DNA of 64,000 nt from an uncultured Lachnospiraceae bacterium (GTDB lineage Bacteria; Bacillota; Clostridia; Lachnospirales; Lachnospiraceae), in NCBI GenBank assembly GCA_934330725.1, contig CAKRGM010000001.1, positions 124,001 to 188,000 on the forward strand. The letters run 5' to 3'. Positions 8,987 to 16,898 of the stretch are shown here, piece after piece. The translations under genes and the position numbers were made by a program. The notes beneath the pieces are model-generated. The model saw only the letters and a list, made by a program, of their open reading frames with translations. It ran no database searches and was not told the origin of the DNA. The first letter of the stretch is position 1; the number at the start of each line of letters is the position of its first letter.

Positions 8987-10267
8987 ATGAATCAGAAGAA
9001 AACATTTGTCAGTTTAGAACAGTTAAAGGAGATTAATAAGAAATATCCGACACCATTTTATTTGTATGATGAGAAGGGTATCAGGGAAAATGCAAAAAAA
9101 TTAAAGGAAGCTTTTTCCTGGAATAAAGGATTTAGGGAATTCTTTGCTGTTAAGGCGACACCAAATCCATTTATACTTGACATATTAAAGGATTATGACT
9201 GTGGCGTTGACTGTGCATCATATACAGAACTTATGATGGCACATGCCATGGATTTTGGCGCCGGAAAGATTATGTTTTCATCAAATGATACACCGGCAGA
9301 AGAATTTGCATATGCAAAAGAAGTTAATGCAATTATAAATCTTGATGATTTCACTCATATTGATTTTGTTGATAAAATATTTGATGGAAAATTCCCTGAA
9401 ACAATGTGCTGCAGATATAATCCGGGCGGATATTTCAAACTTGGAACATCAATTATGGATAATCCGGGAGATGCAAAATATGGAATGACACATGACCAGA
9501 TAATTGAAGCATATAAGATATTAATGTCAAAGGGTGTTAAGCATTTTGGTATACATGCATTTCTTGCAAGCAATACTGTAACAAATGAATATTATCCGGC
9601 ACTTGCAAAGATTCTTTTTGAACTTGCAGTAGAGATAAAAGAAAAGACTGGTGCAGATATTAAGTTTATTAACCTTTCAGGTGGTATAGGTGTTCCTTAT
9701 GAACCAGGCAAGGAGCCTAATGATATCAGTGTTATAGGTGCTAATGTCCATAAAGTTTATGATGAAGTACTTACTGCAAATGGTATGGGTGATGTTGCAA
9801 TTTATACTGAACTTGGAAGATTCATGCTTGCTCCTTATGGAAGCCTTATAACAAAAGCAATTCATGAAAAACATACATACAAGGAATATATTGGAACAGA
9901 TGCATGCGCAGTAAATCTTATGAGACCTGCCATGTATGGTGCATATCATCATATTACTGTTGCAGGCAAGGAAGACGCACCATGTGATCATGTATATGAC
10001 GTAACAGGTTCATTATGTGAGAACAATGATAAGTTTGCGATAGACAGAAAGCTTCCAAAGATAGATATGGGCGATTATCTTATTATTCATGATGCAGGTG
10101 CACATGGATTCTCAATGGGATATAACTATAACGGTAAGCTTAAGTGTGCAGAGCTTCTTTTAAAGGAAGATGGTAATGTTGAGATGATAAGAAGAGCGGA
10201 AACACCAAAGGATTACTTTGCAACATTTGATTTCTGTGATAAGCTTGATAAGCTTAACCTGCGTTAA
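8987..10267 (+). CDS. lysA: Diaminopimelate decarboxylase-type PLP enzyme
   Basis: This is a fold-III PLP-dependent decarboxylase of 426 residues, most likely converting meso-diaminopimelate to lysine. It shows the PLP lysine in FFAVKATPNP (Lys56), VDCASYTEL, the phosphate-binding segment NLSGGIGVPYEPG, and C-terminal residues contributing to the second subunit's active site (CENNDKFA, GAHGFSMGYNYNG). I use ATG 8987 because GAAGGAG lies nine bases upstream; in-frame ATGs at 8960 and 8963 lack one. The clade is somewhat distant from classical LysA, so a related amino-acid or polyamine decarboxylase is possible. It has its own promoter. Confidence 0.8.
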   Translation: MNQKKTFVSLEQLKEINKKYPTPFYLYDEKGIRENAKKLKEAFSWNKGFREFFAVKATPNPFILDILKDYDCGVDCASYTELMMAHAMDFGAGKIMFSSNDTPAEEFAYAKEVNAIINLDDFTHIDFVDKIFDGKFPETMCCRYNPGGYFKLGTSIMDNPGDAKYGMTHDQIIEAYKILMSKGVKHFGIHAFLASNTVTNEYYPALAKILFELAVEIKEKTGADIKFINLSGGIGVPYEPGKEPNDISVIGANVHKVYDEVLTANGMGDVAIYTELGRFMLAPYGSLITKAIHEKHTYKEYIGTDACAVNLMRPAMYGAYHHITVAGKEDAPCDHVYDVTGSLCENNDKFAIDRKLPKIDMGDYLIIHDAGAHGFSMGYNYNGKLKCAELLLKEDGNVEMIRRAETPKDYFATFDFCDKLDKLNLR

Positions 10268-10319
10268 ATCAGATTTTGCAGGGCATCAGCTGAAAAACGG
10301 CGGGTTTCGCAATTAACGA

Positions 10320-10328
10320 TGATATAAT
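10320..10328 (+). promoter_or_regulatory. Extended -10 promoter candidate
   Basis: TGA followed directly by a perfect TATAAT (10323-10328) forms an extended -10 element about 32 bases before the next start codon. No good -35 is visible at 16-18 bases. Confidence 0.35.
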
Positions 10329-10359
10329 AATAAGTGTAAGGAGCGGCGGTATCTGTCTT

Positions 10360-11748
10360 ATGAAAGATTTAAATTATATTTCACAACAAATAAGGAATGG
10401 TAAAGAGCTTGATGATAATCTCGAAAAATATGCAAAGGGAATGTCATCAATGTATAATTCATATGCATATATAAAGTTGTCAATGAATTACTATACTTTA
10501 TTTGATATGATTAGTGAAAAGGGAAGAAAGTCAGAAGGCTTTGATGGATTATGGGACAGATTCAATAAGCTTATAAAAGAATATGTTCTCGGCACTGGCA
10601 GGGATGGATTGGATGAGGTCAGGTCTTTAAGACAGCAGATTGTGCAGGTAATGGAAGTTGTAACTGCATATATTGACCGGCTCCGAATTTATGAGTACGT
10701 TCTTAACCGTGTCGAGTACCGCTTCAAACCTGCCGGAATTGATGAGGAATATTATGGCACATATTTTACTAATGATATAATGCATTATATTCTGGCTGAT
10801 AAAGAAAATATTGTTGTAAACAGTAAAATCTCAGAGATTGTTGGGCAGCTCCCAATAAGAATGTCAAAAAATAAGTTTTTTGAATATATAAATGAGGCAT
10901 TTTCTTTATATCATGGAGCACAGAAGCAGACAATTGATGATTTTTTATACACATTAAAAACAGTATCGATGCTTCAGGATATCAAGGGAATACAGACAAC
11001 ATTTCCGGATATTTATGAAATGTATAAAAGTCTTGCAGATGCCGGGTATTCTGATATTGATGAAGCTGAATATAACAGACTTAAGAAGATTCTTGATATA
11101 GCGATAGATAAAATAAATGACTATGCAGATCTTTTTGTACTTTTAGCACAGGTTGTTAATGATGTATATACAATACTTCTTACAGATAACTATACGGTAG
11201 ATGCAGTTAAGGAAGTTCAGATTGCAAGAGATATTTTGCAGCAGATAAATCATAATTACACTAACAATGAAATTGCATTTGATGATTCAGTAATAGCAGG
11301 CTTTACTTTTTTTGAGGGACGTCAGGAACGTATTGCAGAGGTATTGTCAGCAAATGAGTATATTGTCAATTATGTTAAATTAAATTATAAAAATAAAGCA
11401 GAAAAGGCTGGATTGCTGGAGATTTATGAAGCGCTTTCATTAGCTGAAAAACTACAGTCAGGAAGTGATTTCGTAAGTCTTAAAGAGGATCCACAGGCAC
11501 TTGAGGTGCCGGAAGATTCATATGCAGATGAGGTATGTGCAGGGCTTATTGAAGAGATAAGAAATGATTTTGAAAATAAACCGGCAATCGTAAGAAGAGC
11601 TGTAATGGCATCAGTATTATCACAGCTGCCGGTATTTTTTAATAATGTTAATGAAATTGTTGCTTATATTAATACTTCACTTTCAGGCTGTACTGACCCG
11701 GCAGAAAAGGCTGCGGTACTTGAGATAGTAAAAGATATTATAAAATAG
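10360..11748 (+). CDS. Uncharacterised helical protein, 462 residues
   Basis: I do not recognise a family. The product is predicted to be soluble and almost wholly alpha-helical, with many tyrosines and acidic residues, no signal peptide, no membrane segment and no obvious catalytic motif. The N-terminal part includes MSSMYNSYAYIKLSMNYY; the C-terminal part has DPQALEVPEDSYADEV and a long helical end. The frame is long and its codon use matches its neighbours. The ribosome binding site is imperfect (AAGGAGCGGCGG, 11 or more bases upstream of the ATG). The next gene starts 15 bases after its stop, so the two probably form an operon. Confidence 0.75.
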   Translation: MKDLNYISQQIRNGKELDDNLEKYAKGMSSMYNSYAYIKLSMNYYTLFDMISEKGRKSEGFDGLWDRFNKLIKEYVLGTGRDGLDEVRSLRQQIVQVMEVVTAYIDRLRIYEYVLNRVEYRFKPAGIDEEYYGTYFTNDIMHYILADKENIVVNSKISEIVGQLPIRMSKNKFFEYINEAFSLYHGAQKQTIDDFLYTLKTVSMLQDIKGIQTTFPDIYEMYKSLADAGYSDIDEAEYNRLKKILDIAIDKINDYADLFVLLAQVVNDVYTILLTDNYTVDAVKEVQIARDILQQINHNYTNNEIAFDDSVIAGFTFFEGRQERIAEVLSANEYIVNYVKLNYKNKAEKAGLLEIYEALSLAEKLQSGSDFVSLKEDPQALEVPEDSYADEVCAGLIEEIRNDFENKPAIVRRAVMASVLSQLPVFFNNVNEIVAYINTSLSGCTDPAEKAAVLEIVKDIIK

Positions 11749-11763
11749 TAAGTGGGAGTATAT

Positions 11764-12096
11764 ATGAAGTGGTATAAAAAGCTTTATTTAGGAGATAATG
11801 CAAAAAAGGCAAAATATAAAGTTTTTGGTAAGATATGCAGAAACCGCTTTAGTTATAATACGTTTTTGATAACATTGTCAGATACACCGGGTAATCTGCT
11901 GGAGATATATTCTGTTAATCTTTTGAAACAGCCATACTATCGTGAAAAAGAAGTGAAAAAAAATATTTATGTAGTTGGTCTTGCAGCCGGCTATAATGAA
12001 GCTGTAAATGTAATGCAGCAGATAATAGAAGAAGTTTATGCGGCAACAGGCGCTTTTGATATAAGATCATATTTAAAGTTTGGACTAAAAAAATAA
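11764..12096 (+). CDS. Uncharacterised small protein, 110 residues
   Basis: The family is not recognised. The product is basic and soluble, with a mixed strand/helix pattern: KWYKKLYLGDNAKKAKYKV at the start, a beta-rich middle, and a helical end. ATG 11764 is chosen over the upstream GTG 11752 because GTGGGAG then falls five bases upstream. It lies between the 462-residue helical protein and the DUF2953 gene, and the three are tightly packed, suggesting co-expression. Confidence 0.7.
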   Translation: MKWYKKLYLGDNAKKAKYKVFGKICRNRFSYNTFLITLSDTPGNLLEIYSVNLLKQPYYREKEVKKNIYVVGLAAGYNEAVNVMQQIIEEVYAATGAFDIRSYLKFGLKK

Positions 12097-12117
12097 AAGT
12101 GAAAGAATGGGATTAAT

Positions 12118-13116
12118 ATGCTGGGAATAATATTATTAATATTAAAAATAATAGCAATTATTATTGGCGTGTTAATGGGACTTATACTTTTGACCGTTAT
12201 GCTGGTACTTTTTGTACCAGTAAGGTATAAGATAGATGCGAGCTTTTATAATAAACCGGTTGTACATGTTAAAGTATCATGGCTGTTAAATTTTCTGCGT
12301 TTTCATTTTTCGTATGATGATAATGAAATGAAAACCGATGCCAGGATACTTGTTTTTAAATTAAAAATGTTTAATGGCGGTAAAAAAGATGATGTAATCG
12401 AGGATGCTTCAGATGATAAACAGCCAAATACGGAACATGAAAAATCCCTTTTACAGGATACGGCTGAGAGTAAACAGGAAGAAGAACAAGATGCACCTGT
12501 GAACAAACAGAAAGAAGAACAGGATACATTTGTGAGCAGACAGGAAGAAGACGGGGAATTATTAAATCAGCCGGAAAAAGAATATGATAAATCTGATATT
12601 TATGATAAAAAAGAAGTTCATAAGCGAATAGGTTTATTAAAAAAAATTAAAAATATATACTGTTCGGTTAAAGAAAAAATAAAATCCGTTTTTGATAAAA
12701 TTTGTGATATAATTAAAAAAATGCGCGATAAAACCGTATCCATTAAGGATTTGGTCACGGAAAAAGTTAATTCGGTTAAAGCTGTGATTAATAATCAGGA
12801 ATACAGGGAACTTGCCGGATTCTTATTTGAACAGCTGAAAGCATTACTTGCGAAAATAAAGCCAAAAAAGTATGACATAAATATACGATATGGTTTTGAT
12901 GATCCTTATACGACAGGTAAGGTATCCATGTATGCGGCAGTATTATGGGGGATGCTTGGAATTGATGCCAATATAATGCCTGAGTTTGAACAAAAAATAC
13001 TTGAAGGCAGTGTGTTTTTAAAAGGCAGAGTAACAGTATTCAGTTTGATTGTCATAGCTGTTAAAGTATATTTTAATAAACTTTTCAAAAAGATAGTTAT
13101 TGATAGAAATATATAA
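12118..13116 (+). CDS. DUF2953 domain membrane protein (YtfI-like)
   Basis: An N-terminal hydrophobic segment (about 3-36, ending LFVPVRYKID) anchors the protein. A DUF2953 domain follows, interrupted by a strongly charged, glutamine/glutamate-rich insertion (about 85-150) and closing with KYDINIRYGFDDPYTTG and a C-terminal hydrophobic stretch. In Bacillus the family member ytfI lies next to ytfJ, and the same pairing is seen here. The function is unknown. The linkage suggests a sporulation or spore-envelope role, but that is inference. Confidence 0.8.
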   Translation: MLGIILLILKIIAIIIGVLMGLILLTVMLVLFVPVRYKIDASFYNKPVVHVKVSWLLNFLRFHFSYDDNEMKTDARILVFKLKMFNGGKKDDVIEDASDDKQPNTEHEKSLLQDTAESKQEEEQDAPVNKQKEEQDTFVSRQEEDGELLNQPEKEYDKSDIYDKKEVHKRIGLLKKIKNIYCSVKEKIKSVFDKICDIIKKMRDKTVSIKDLVTEKVNSVKAVINNQEYRELAGFLFEQLKALLAKIKPKKYDINIRYGFDDPYTTGKVSMYAAVLWGMLGIDANIMPEFEQKILEGSVFLKGRVTVFSLIVIAVKVYFNKLFKKIVIDRNI

Positions 13117-13135
13117 TATTATGGAGGATACAAAT

Positions 13136-13534
13136 ATGGCAGATAAGAATAATTTTGATGCAACTGTAGCGTCACTTTTTAAGGGAATGGACGCATTCAT
13201 TTCTGCAAAAACGGTGGTAGGAGATGCTGTGACAGTAAATGATACAATTATACTTCCACTTGTTGATGTTTCTTTCGGAGTTGGAGCAGGAGCATTTGCA
13301 GGCGAGAAAAAGAATAATGCAGGCGGAGCTATGACGGGGAAAGTTTCACCAAGTGCAGTTCTTGTTATAAAAAATGGAACGACGAAGCTTGTAAATATAA
13401 AAAATCAGGATACTGTCACAAAGATTCTCGATATGATTCCTGATGTTATCGATAGATTTACAGGAAAGTCAGATGAAAAAGATGCTTCTGTAGACAATGC
13501 AATTGAATCTGTAAGTGAGGAATATAATAAATAA
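13136..13534 (+). CDS. ytfJ: YtfJ/GerW family sporulation protein
   Basis: This small protein belongs to the YtfJ (GerW) family, which in Bacillus is a spore protein needed for normal germination in some conditions. The family core is visible: a glycine-rich stretch (FGVGAGAFAG), GGAMTGKVSPSAVLVIKNG and a C-terminal hydrophobic segment KILDMIPDVIDRF. ATG 13136 is used because GGAGGA lies upstream; this trims twelve residues from the longest frame. It immediately follows the DUF2953 gene, as in Bacillus. No separate promoter is evident. Confidence 0.88.
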   Translation: MADKNNFDATVASLFKGMDAFISAKTVVGDAVTVNDTIILPLVDVSFGVGAGAFAGEKKNNAGGAMTGKVSPSAVLVIKNGTTKLVNIKNQDTVTKILDMIPDVIDRFTGKSDEKDASVDNAIESVSEEYNK

Positions 13535-13587
13535 TATGGACATATACTTAACAGACGCTTTATATTATGTGGGGCGATAATGTTAAT

Positions 13588-13728
13588 ATGTCAAGAATGA
13601 TAGGCTTTATTATGTTCTGGATTGCTATTGGAATGGTAATTGGAATATGGCTCGCAGGAAATATTTTTTTATGTATATGTATAATTATTACACTTTTAAT
13701 ATTAGGATATAATCTGTTTTGCCATTAA
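13588..13728 (+). CDS. Small membrane protein, 46 residues
   Basis: A short frame encodes MSRMIGFIMFWIAIGMVIG followed by a second very hydrophobic stretch ending GYNLFCH, that is, two membrane spans joined by a short loop. An in-frame ATG at 13567 would add seven residues. The ribosome binding site is poor (GTGGGGCG, distant), so the start is uncertain. It lies alone between ytfJ and the rpmB promoter. The strongly hydrophobic composition argues it is real, but it has no recognisable family. Confidence 0.45.
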   Translation: MSRMIGFIMFWIAIGMVIGIWLAGNIFLCICIIITLLILGYNLFCH

Positions 13729-13743
13729 AATGATAAAAAAATG

Positions 13744-13772
13744 TTGCAAAAGATAAATCTATCTGATATAAT
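13744..13772 (+). promoter_or_regulatory. Strong sigma-A promoter for rpmB
   Basis: TTGCAA (13744-13749), a 17-base spacer and a perfect TATAAT (13767-13772) preceded by TGA form a strong extended promoter. This fits a ribosomal protein gene starting about 50 bases downstream. Confidence 0.7.
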
Positions 13773-13824
13773 CTTTTCTGTTGCGGGTAAAAAATGCCCA
13801 ATACCATTAAGGAGGTGTATTCGT

Positions 13825-14010
13825 ATGGCAAAATGTGCAATTTGTGAAAAAGCTGCTCACTTTGGTAATGCTGTGAGCCATTCTCATAGAAGATCAAATA
13901 AAAAGTGGAATGCTAACGTAAAGTCAGTAAAAGCAAAGGTTAATGGACAGAGCAAGAAGATTTACGTATGTACTTCATGCTTACGTTCAGGTAAAGTAGA
14001 ACGTGCTTAA
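13825..14010 (+). CDS. rpmB: Large ribosomal subunit protein bL28
   Basis: The 61-residue product begins MAKCAICEKAAHFGNAVSHS and contains the conserved SHRRSNKKW segment. Two CxxC-type motifs (CAIC and CTSC) are present, so this is a zinc-binding form of L28. The start at ATG 13825 is fixed by an excellent AAGGAGGTG ribosome binding site; the frame open further upstream overlaps the promoter. It is a single-gene unit bounded by its own promoter and terminator. Confidence 0.97.
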   Translation: MAKCAICEKAAHFGNAVSHSHRRSNKKWNANVKSVKAKVNGQSKKIYVCTSCLRSGKVERA

Positions 14011-14048
14011 TAATTGCTGTTAATTTTCGAAAATTTATAACAATGCAT

Positions 14049-14085
14049 AAGGTGGATTGTCAGACAGGCAGTTCGCCTTTTGTGC
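14049..14085 (+). terminator. Terminator of rpmB
   Basis: AAGGTGGATTGTC (14049-14061) pairs with GGCAGTTCGCCTT (14067-14079) over 13 positions, four of them G-U, with a five-base loop. It is followed by TTGTGCTTTTT. Confidence 0.7.
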
Positions 14086-14121
14086 TTTTTAGGTAAATTA
14101 GAATAAAATTCATTAAAATGG

Positions 14122-14150
14122 TTTATTTTTTCTGCATGAAAGGGTATAAT
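14122..14150 (+). promoter_or_regulatory. Probable promoter for yloU-fakA
   Basis: A perfect TATAAT (14145-14150) lies 17 bases after a weak -35, TTTATT (14122-14127). A small hairpin (GGATAT 14165-14170 with ATATCC 14178-14183) sits in the leader before the ribosome binding site. Confidence 0.5.
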
Positions 14151-14199
14151 GTCTTTATTAAATTGGATATTTATTGTATATCCGTGAATGGAGGTTTAT

Positions 14200-14559
14200 A
14201 TGAAAGGACATTTGGAAGGACAGTTAGGAACTATCTCAATTGATTCTGAAGTAATTGCAAAATATGCCGGTTCAACAGCGGTAGAATGCTTTGGAATAGT
14301 TGGTATGGCTGCTGTAAGTATGAAAGATGGTCTTGTAAAACTCTTAAAAGGAGACAGCCTTACGAGGGGAATTCATGTAGAAATAGATGAAGATAATAAA
14401 ATTGTAATAGATTTTCATGTTATTGTTTCCTATGGAGTGAGCATATCAACAGTGGCAGATAATCTTATTGAAAATGTAAAATATAAAGTTGGACAGTTTA
14501 CAGGAATGGAAATAAAGAAAATAAATATATTTGTAGAAGGTGTGCGTGTTATCGATTAG
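14200..14559 (+). CDS. Asp23/Gls24 family protein (YloU)
   Basis: This small cytoplasmic Asp23-family protein (119 residues) contains the family core: GTISIDSEVIAKYAGSTAVE, a central D-F-H-V-I-V-S-Y-G-V-S-I segment and the terminal INIFVEGVRV. Family members associate with the membrane or wall-stress response; YloU itself has no defined activity. ATG 14200 is used because TGGAGGT lies just upstream. The gene is next to the DAK/DegV-like gene, the classical yloU-yloV pair of Firmicutes. Confidence 0.9.
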   Translation: MKGHLEGQLGTISIDSEVIAKYAGSTAVECFGIVGMAAVSMKDGLVKLLKGDSLTRGIHVEIDEDNKIVIDFHVIVSYGVSISTVADNLIENVKYKVGQFTGMEIKKINIFVEGVRVID

Positions 14560-14667
14560 CAATAGCACATAATAAGAATAGTGATTATATATTGATTATT
14601 AAATTTAAATATCGTCTGAGTTTTAATATACAGCTGTTGAAGCTTTAATGGCGGAATGGAGGAAATT

Positions 14668-16368
14668 GTGGCAACAATTAAAATTGATGCGGCACTTATT
14701 CAGAAAATGTTTATAGCAGGTGCCAATAATCTGGAATCAAAAAAGGAATGGATAAATGATTTAAATGTATTTCCTGTTCCCGATGGTGATACAGGTACTA
14801 ATATGACACTTACAATTATGTCAGCAGCTAACGAAGTAAGCAAAATTGCTGAGCCTACAATGGAGAATCTTTCAAAGGCAATCGCAACAGGTTCACTTCG
14901 AGGCGCAAGAGGTAATTCAGGTGTTATTCTTTCACAGTTGTTTAGAGGATTTACAAAAGAAATGTCAGGTGTAGAAGAACTCACCGTTGAGAATCTTGCA
15001 ATAGCAACTAAAAAGGCTACAGAAACAGCTTATAAAGCAGTTATAAAGCCAAAAGAAGGAACGATTCTTACAGTTGCAAAGGGCATTTCTGATAAAGCGG
15101 CTGAGATAGCACTTGACAGTGATGACGTTGTAGAAGCAGTTCATGATATTATTGAATATGGAAAGGATGTACTTGCAAAGACTCCTGAAATGCTTCCGGT
15201 GCTTAAAGAAGCTGGTGTTGTTGATTCGGGCGGACAGGGCCTGATTGTTGTACTTGAAGGCATGTATGATGCATTGACCGGCAGGGTTACTGATTTTACA
15301 GTAAAAACCGGCTCATCAAAGGAGACTGTTTCATCATCTGCTAAAGAAAGTGCTGTTCCGGCAGGAAAAGGTGCATCAATTGAAAATGTCGATATAAAAT
15401 ATGGATACTGTACAGAATTCATTATCATGCTTGATAAGGAATTTAACGAAGAAACAGAGAAAAAGTTTAAAGAATTTCTATCATCAATAGGTGATTCAAT
15501 TGTATGTGTAGTATTAGATGATATTGTAAAGGTACATGTTCATACTAATCATCCGGGTCAGGCATTTGAGAAAGCTCTGACATATGGTCAGCTTACAAGA
15601 ATGAAGATTGATAATATGAGAGAAGAACATAATCAGAAGGTTATAGAACAGTCTGAAATGCAGGCCGCCGCAGAAGCAGAAGCAGCAAAGAAAAAGGCAG
15701 AACCGGCAAAGGACTTCGGATTTATTACAATTTCAGCGGGCTCAGGATTAAGTGAAATATTCAAAGGACTTGGAGTTGATGAGGTTATAGAAGGCGGACA
15801 GACAATGAACCCAAGTACAGAGGATATTCTTAATGCAGTTGATAATATTAATGCAAAGACAGTATTTGTATTGCCTAATAATAAAAATATAATACTTGCA
15901 GCACAGCAGGCAGCTTCACTTTCAGAGGATAAAAAGGTAATAGTTATACCTTCAAAGACAATTCCGCAGGGAATTACTGCAATGATTAATTTTGAGGCAA
16001 TAAGAACAGCGGAAGAGAATACGGATGTAATGACAGAGGCAATGAGTACTGTTGCTACCGGACAGCTTACATATGCTGTCAGAGATACAAGTATAGATGG
16101 TAAATCCATAAGTAAGAATGATATAATAGGACTTGGTGATAATGGGCTTTCAGCAGTTGGAAAGAGTATTAATGATACGCTTGTTTCATTAGTAGATGAC
16201 CTTATGACAGATGAAGGTGAACTTATAAGCCTTTATTATGGCGAAGGAATATCAGAAGATGATGCACAGGCAGCTGCAAAACTGATTGAAGATAAATATC
16301 CGGATCTTGATGTTGAGCTTCAGTATGGCGGACAGCCGGTTTACTATTATATTGTATCGGTTGAATAA
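14668..16368 (+). CDS. fakA: DhaL-DegV-like fatty acid kinase subunit (FakA/YloV)
   Basis: FakA phosphorylates fatty acids bound by FakB (DegV) proteins so they can enter phospholipid synthesis. The 566-residue product has an N-terminal DhaL kinase domain with the metal/ATP motifs FPVPDGDTGTNM (near 33) and RGARGNSGVILSQ (near 76), a middle linker with a charged alanine-rich stretch, and a C-terminal DegV-like domain. The start is GTG 14668: GGAGG at 14658-14662 is then five bases upstream, whereas ATG 14656 would include it. It is co-transcribed with yloU. No fakB gene is in the window. Confidence 0.9.
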   Translation: MATIKIDAALIQKMFIAGANNLESKKEWINDLNVFPVPDGDTGTNMTLTIMSAANEVSKIAEPTMENLSKAIATGSLRGARGNSGVILSQLFRGFTKEMSGVEELTVENLAIATKKATETAYKAVIKPKEGTILTVAKGISDKAAEIALDSDDVVEAVHDIIEYGKDVLAKTPEMLPVLKEAGVVDSGGQGLIVVLEGMYDALTGRVTDFTVKTGSSKETVSSSAKESAVPAGKGASIENVDIKYGYCTEFIIMLDKEFNEETEKKFKEFLSSIGDSIVCVVLDDIVKVHVHTNHPGQAFEKALTYGQLTRMKIDNMREEHNQKVIEQSEMQAAAEAEAAKKKAEPAKDFGFITISAGSGLSEIFKGLGVDEVIEGGQTMNPSTEDILNAVDNINAKTVFVLPNNKNIILAAQQAASLSEDKKVIVIPSKTIPQGITAMINFEAIRTAEENTDVMTEAMSTVATGQLTYAVRDTSIDGKSISKNDIIGLGDNGLSAVGKSINDTLVSLVDDLMTDEGELISLYYGEGISEDDAQAAAKLIEDKYPDLDVELQYGGQPVYYYIVSVE

Positions 16369-16412
16369 TGTAAATTACAGTGTAAACCCAGAATGGAAAA
16401 TATAAATCAGGG

Positions 16413-16446
16413 TGCACCATGAATGGTGCAGGAATGGAGATTAAAA
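16413..16446 (+). promoter_or_regulatory. Hairpin plus GGAATGGAGATTA ribosome binding leader of yqeY
   Basis: TGCACCAT (16413-16420) and ATGGTGCA (16423-16430) form a perfect eight-base inverted repeat with a two-base centre. It is followed directly by GGAATGGAGATTAA, which holds the yqeY ribosome binding site. The same GGAATGGAGATTAA string precedes the BofC-like gene at 34207-34220. Confidence 0.5.
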
Positions 16447-16893
16447 ATGAGTATGATAGATCAGATAAGATCAGAAATGGTAAAGGCTATGAAAGCAAAG
16501 GATAAGGAAAGAAAGGAAGTTCTTTCAATGCTTCTTGCTGAATTAAAGAATGTAGAAATTAATAACAGAACACCATTGACTGATGATGAAGGCAATCAGG
16601 TTATCTTAAAGCAGATAAAGCAGTTAAGAGAGACACTTTCTTTAACACCTGCAGACAGAACTGATATTATCGATGAATGTAACTACTCTATAGGTGTTCT
16701 TGAAGAATATGCACCAAAGATGCTTAATGAAGATGAAATAAAATCAGTGATTAATGAAACACTTGCCGAACTTTCAATTGAAGCTCCAACACCTGCAGAT
16801 AAAGGTAAAATTATGAAGGTACTTATGCCGAAGGTAAAGGGTAAGGCAGATGGCAAGCTTGTTAATCAGGTGTTGGCATCAATGATGAAATAA
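16447..16893 (+). CDS. yqeY: GatB/YqeY domain protein
   Basis: YqeY is a free-standing version of the tRNA-binding tail domain of the GatB amidotransferase subunit; its cellular role is not settled. The 148-residue product has the whole domain: an N-terminal MVKAMKAKDKERKEVLSMLL helix, a central coiled region (RTPLTDDEGNQVILKQIKQ), and the C-terminal GKIMKVLMPKVKGKADGKLVN motif. ATG 16447 is selected because GGAG lies seven bases upstream. recG starts five bases after its stop. Confidence 0.93.
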   Translation: MSMIDQIRSEMVKAMKAKDKERKEVLSMLLAELKNVEINNRTPLTDDEGNQVILKQIKQLRETLSLTPADRTDIIDECNYSIGVLEEYAPKMLNEDEIKSVINETLAELSIEAPTPADKGKIMKVLMPKVKGKADGKLVNQVLASMMK

Positions 16894-16898
16894 TAGCC

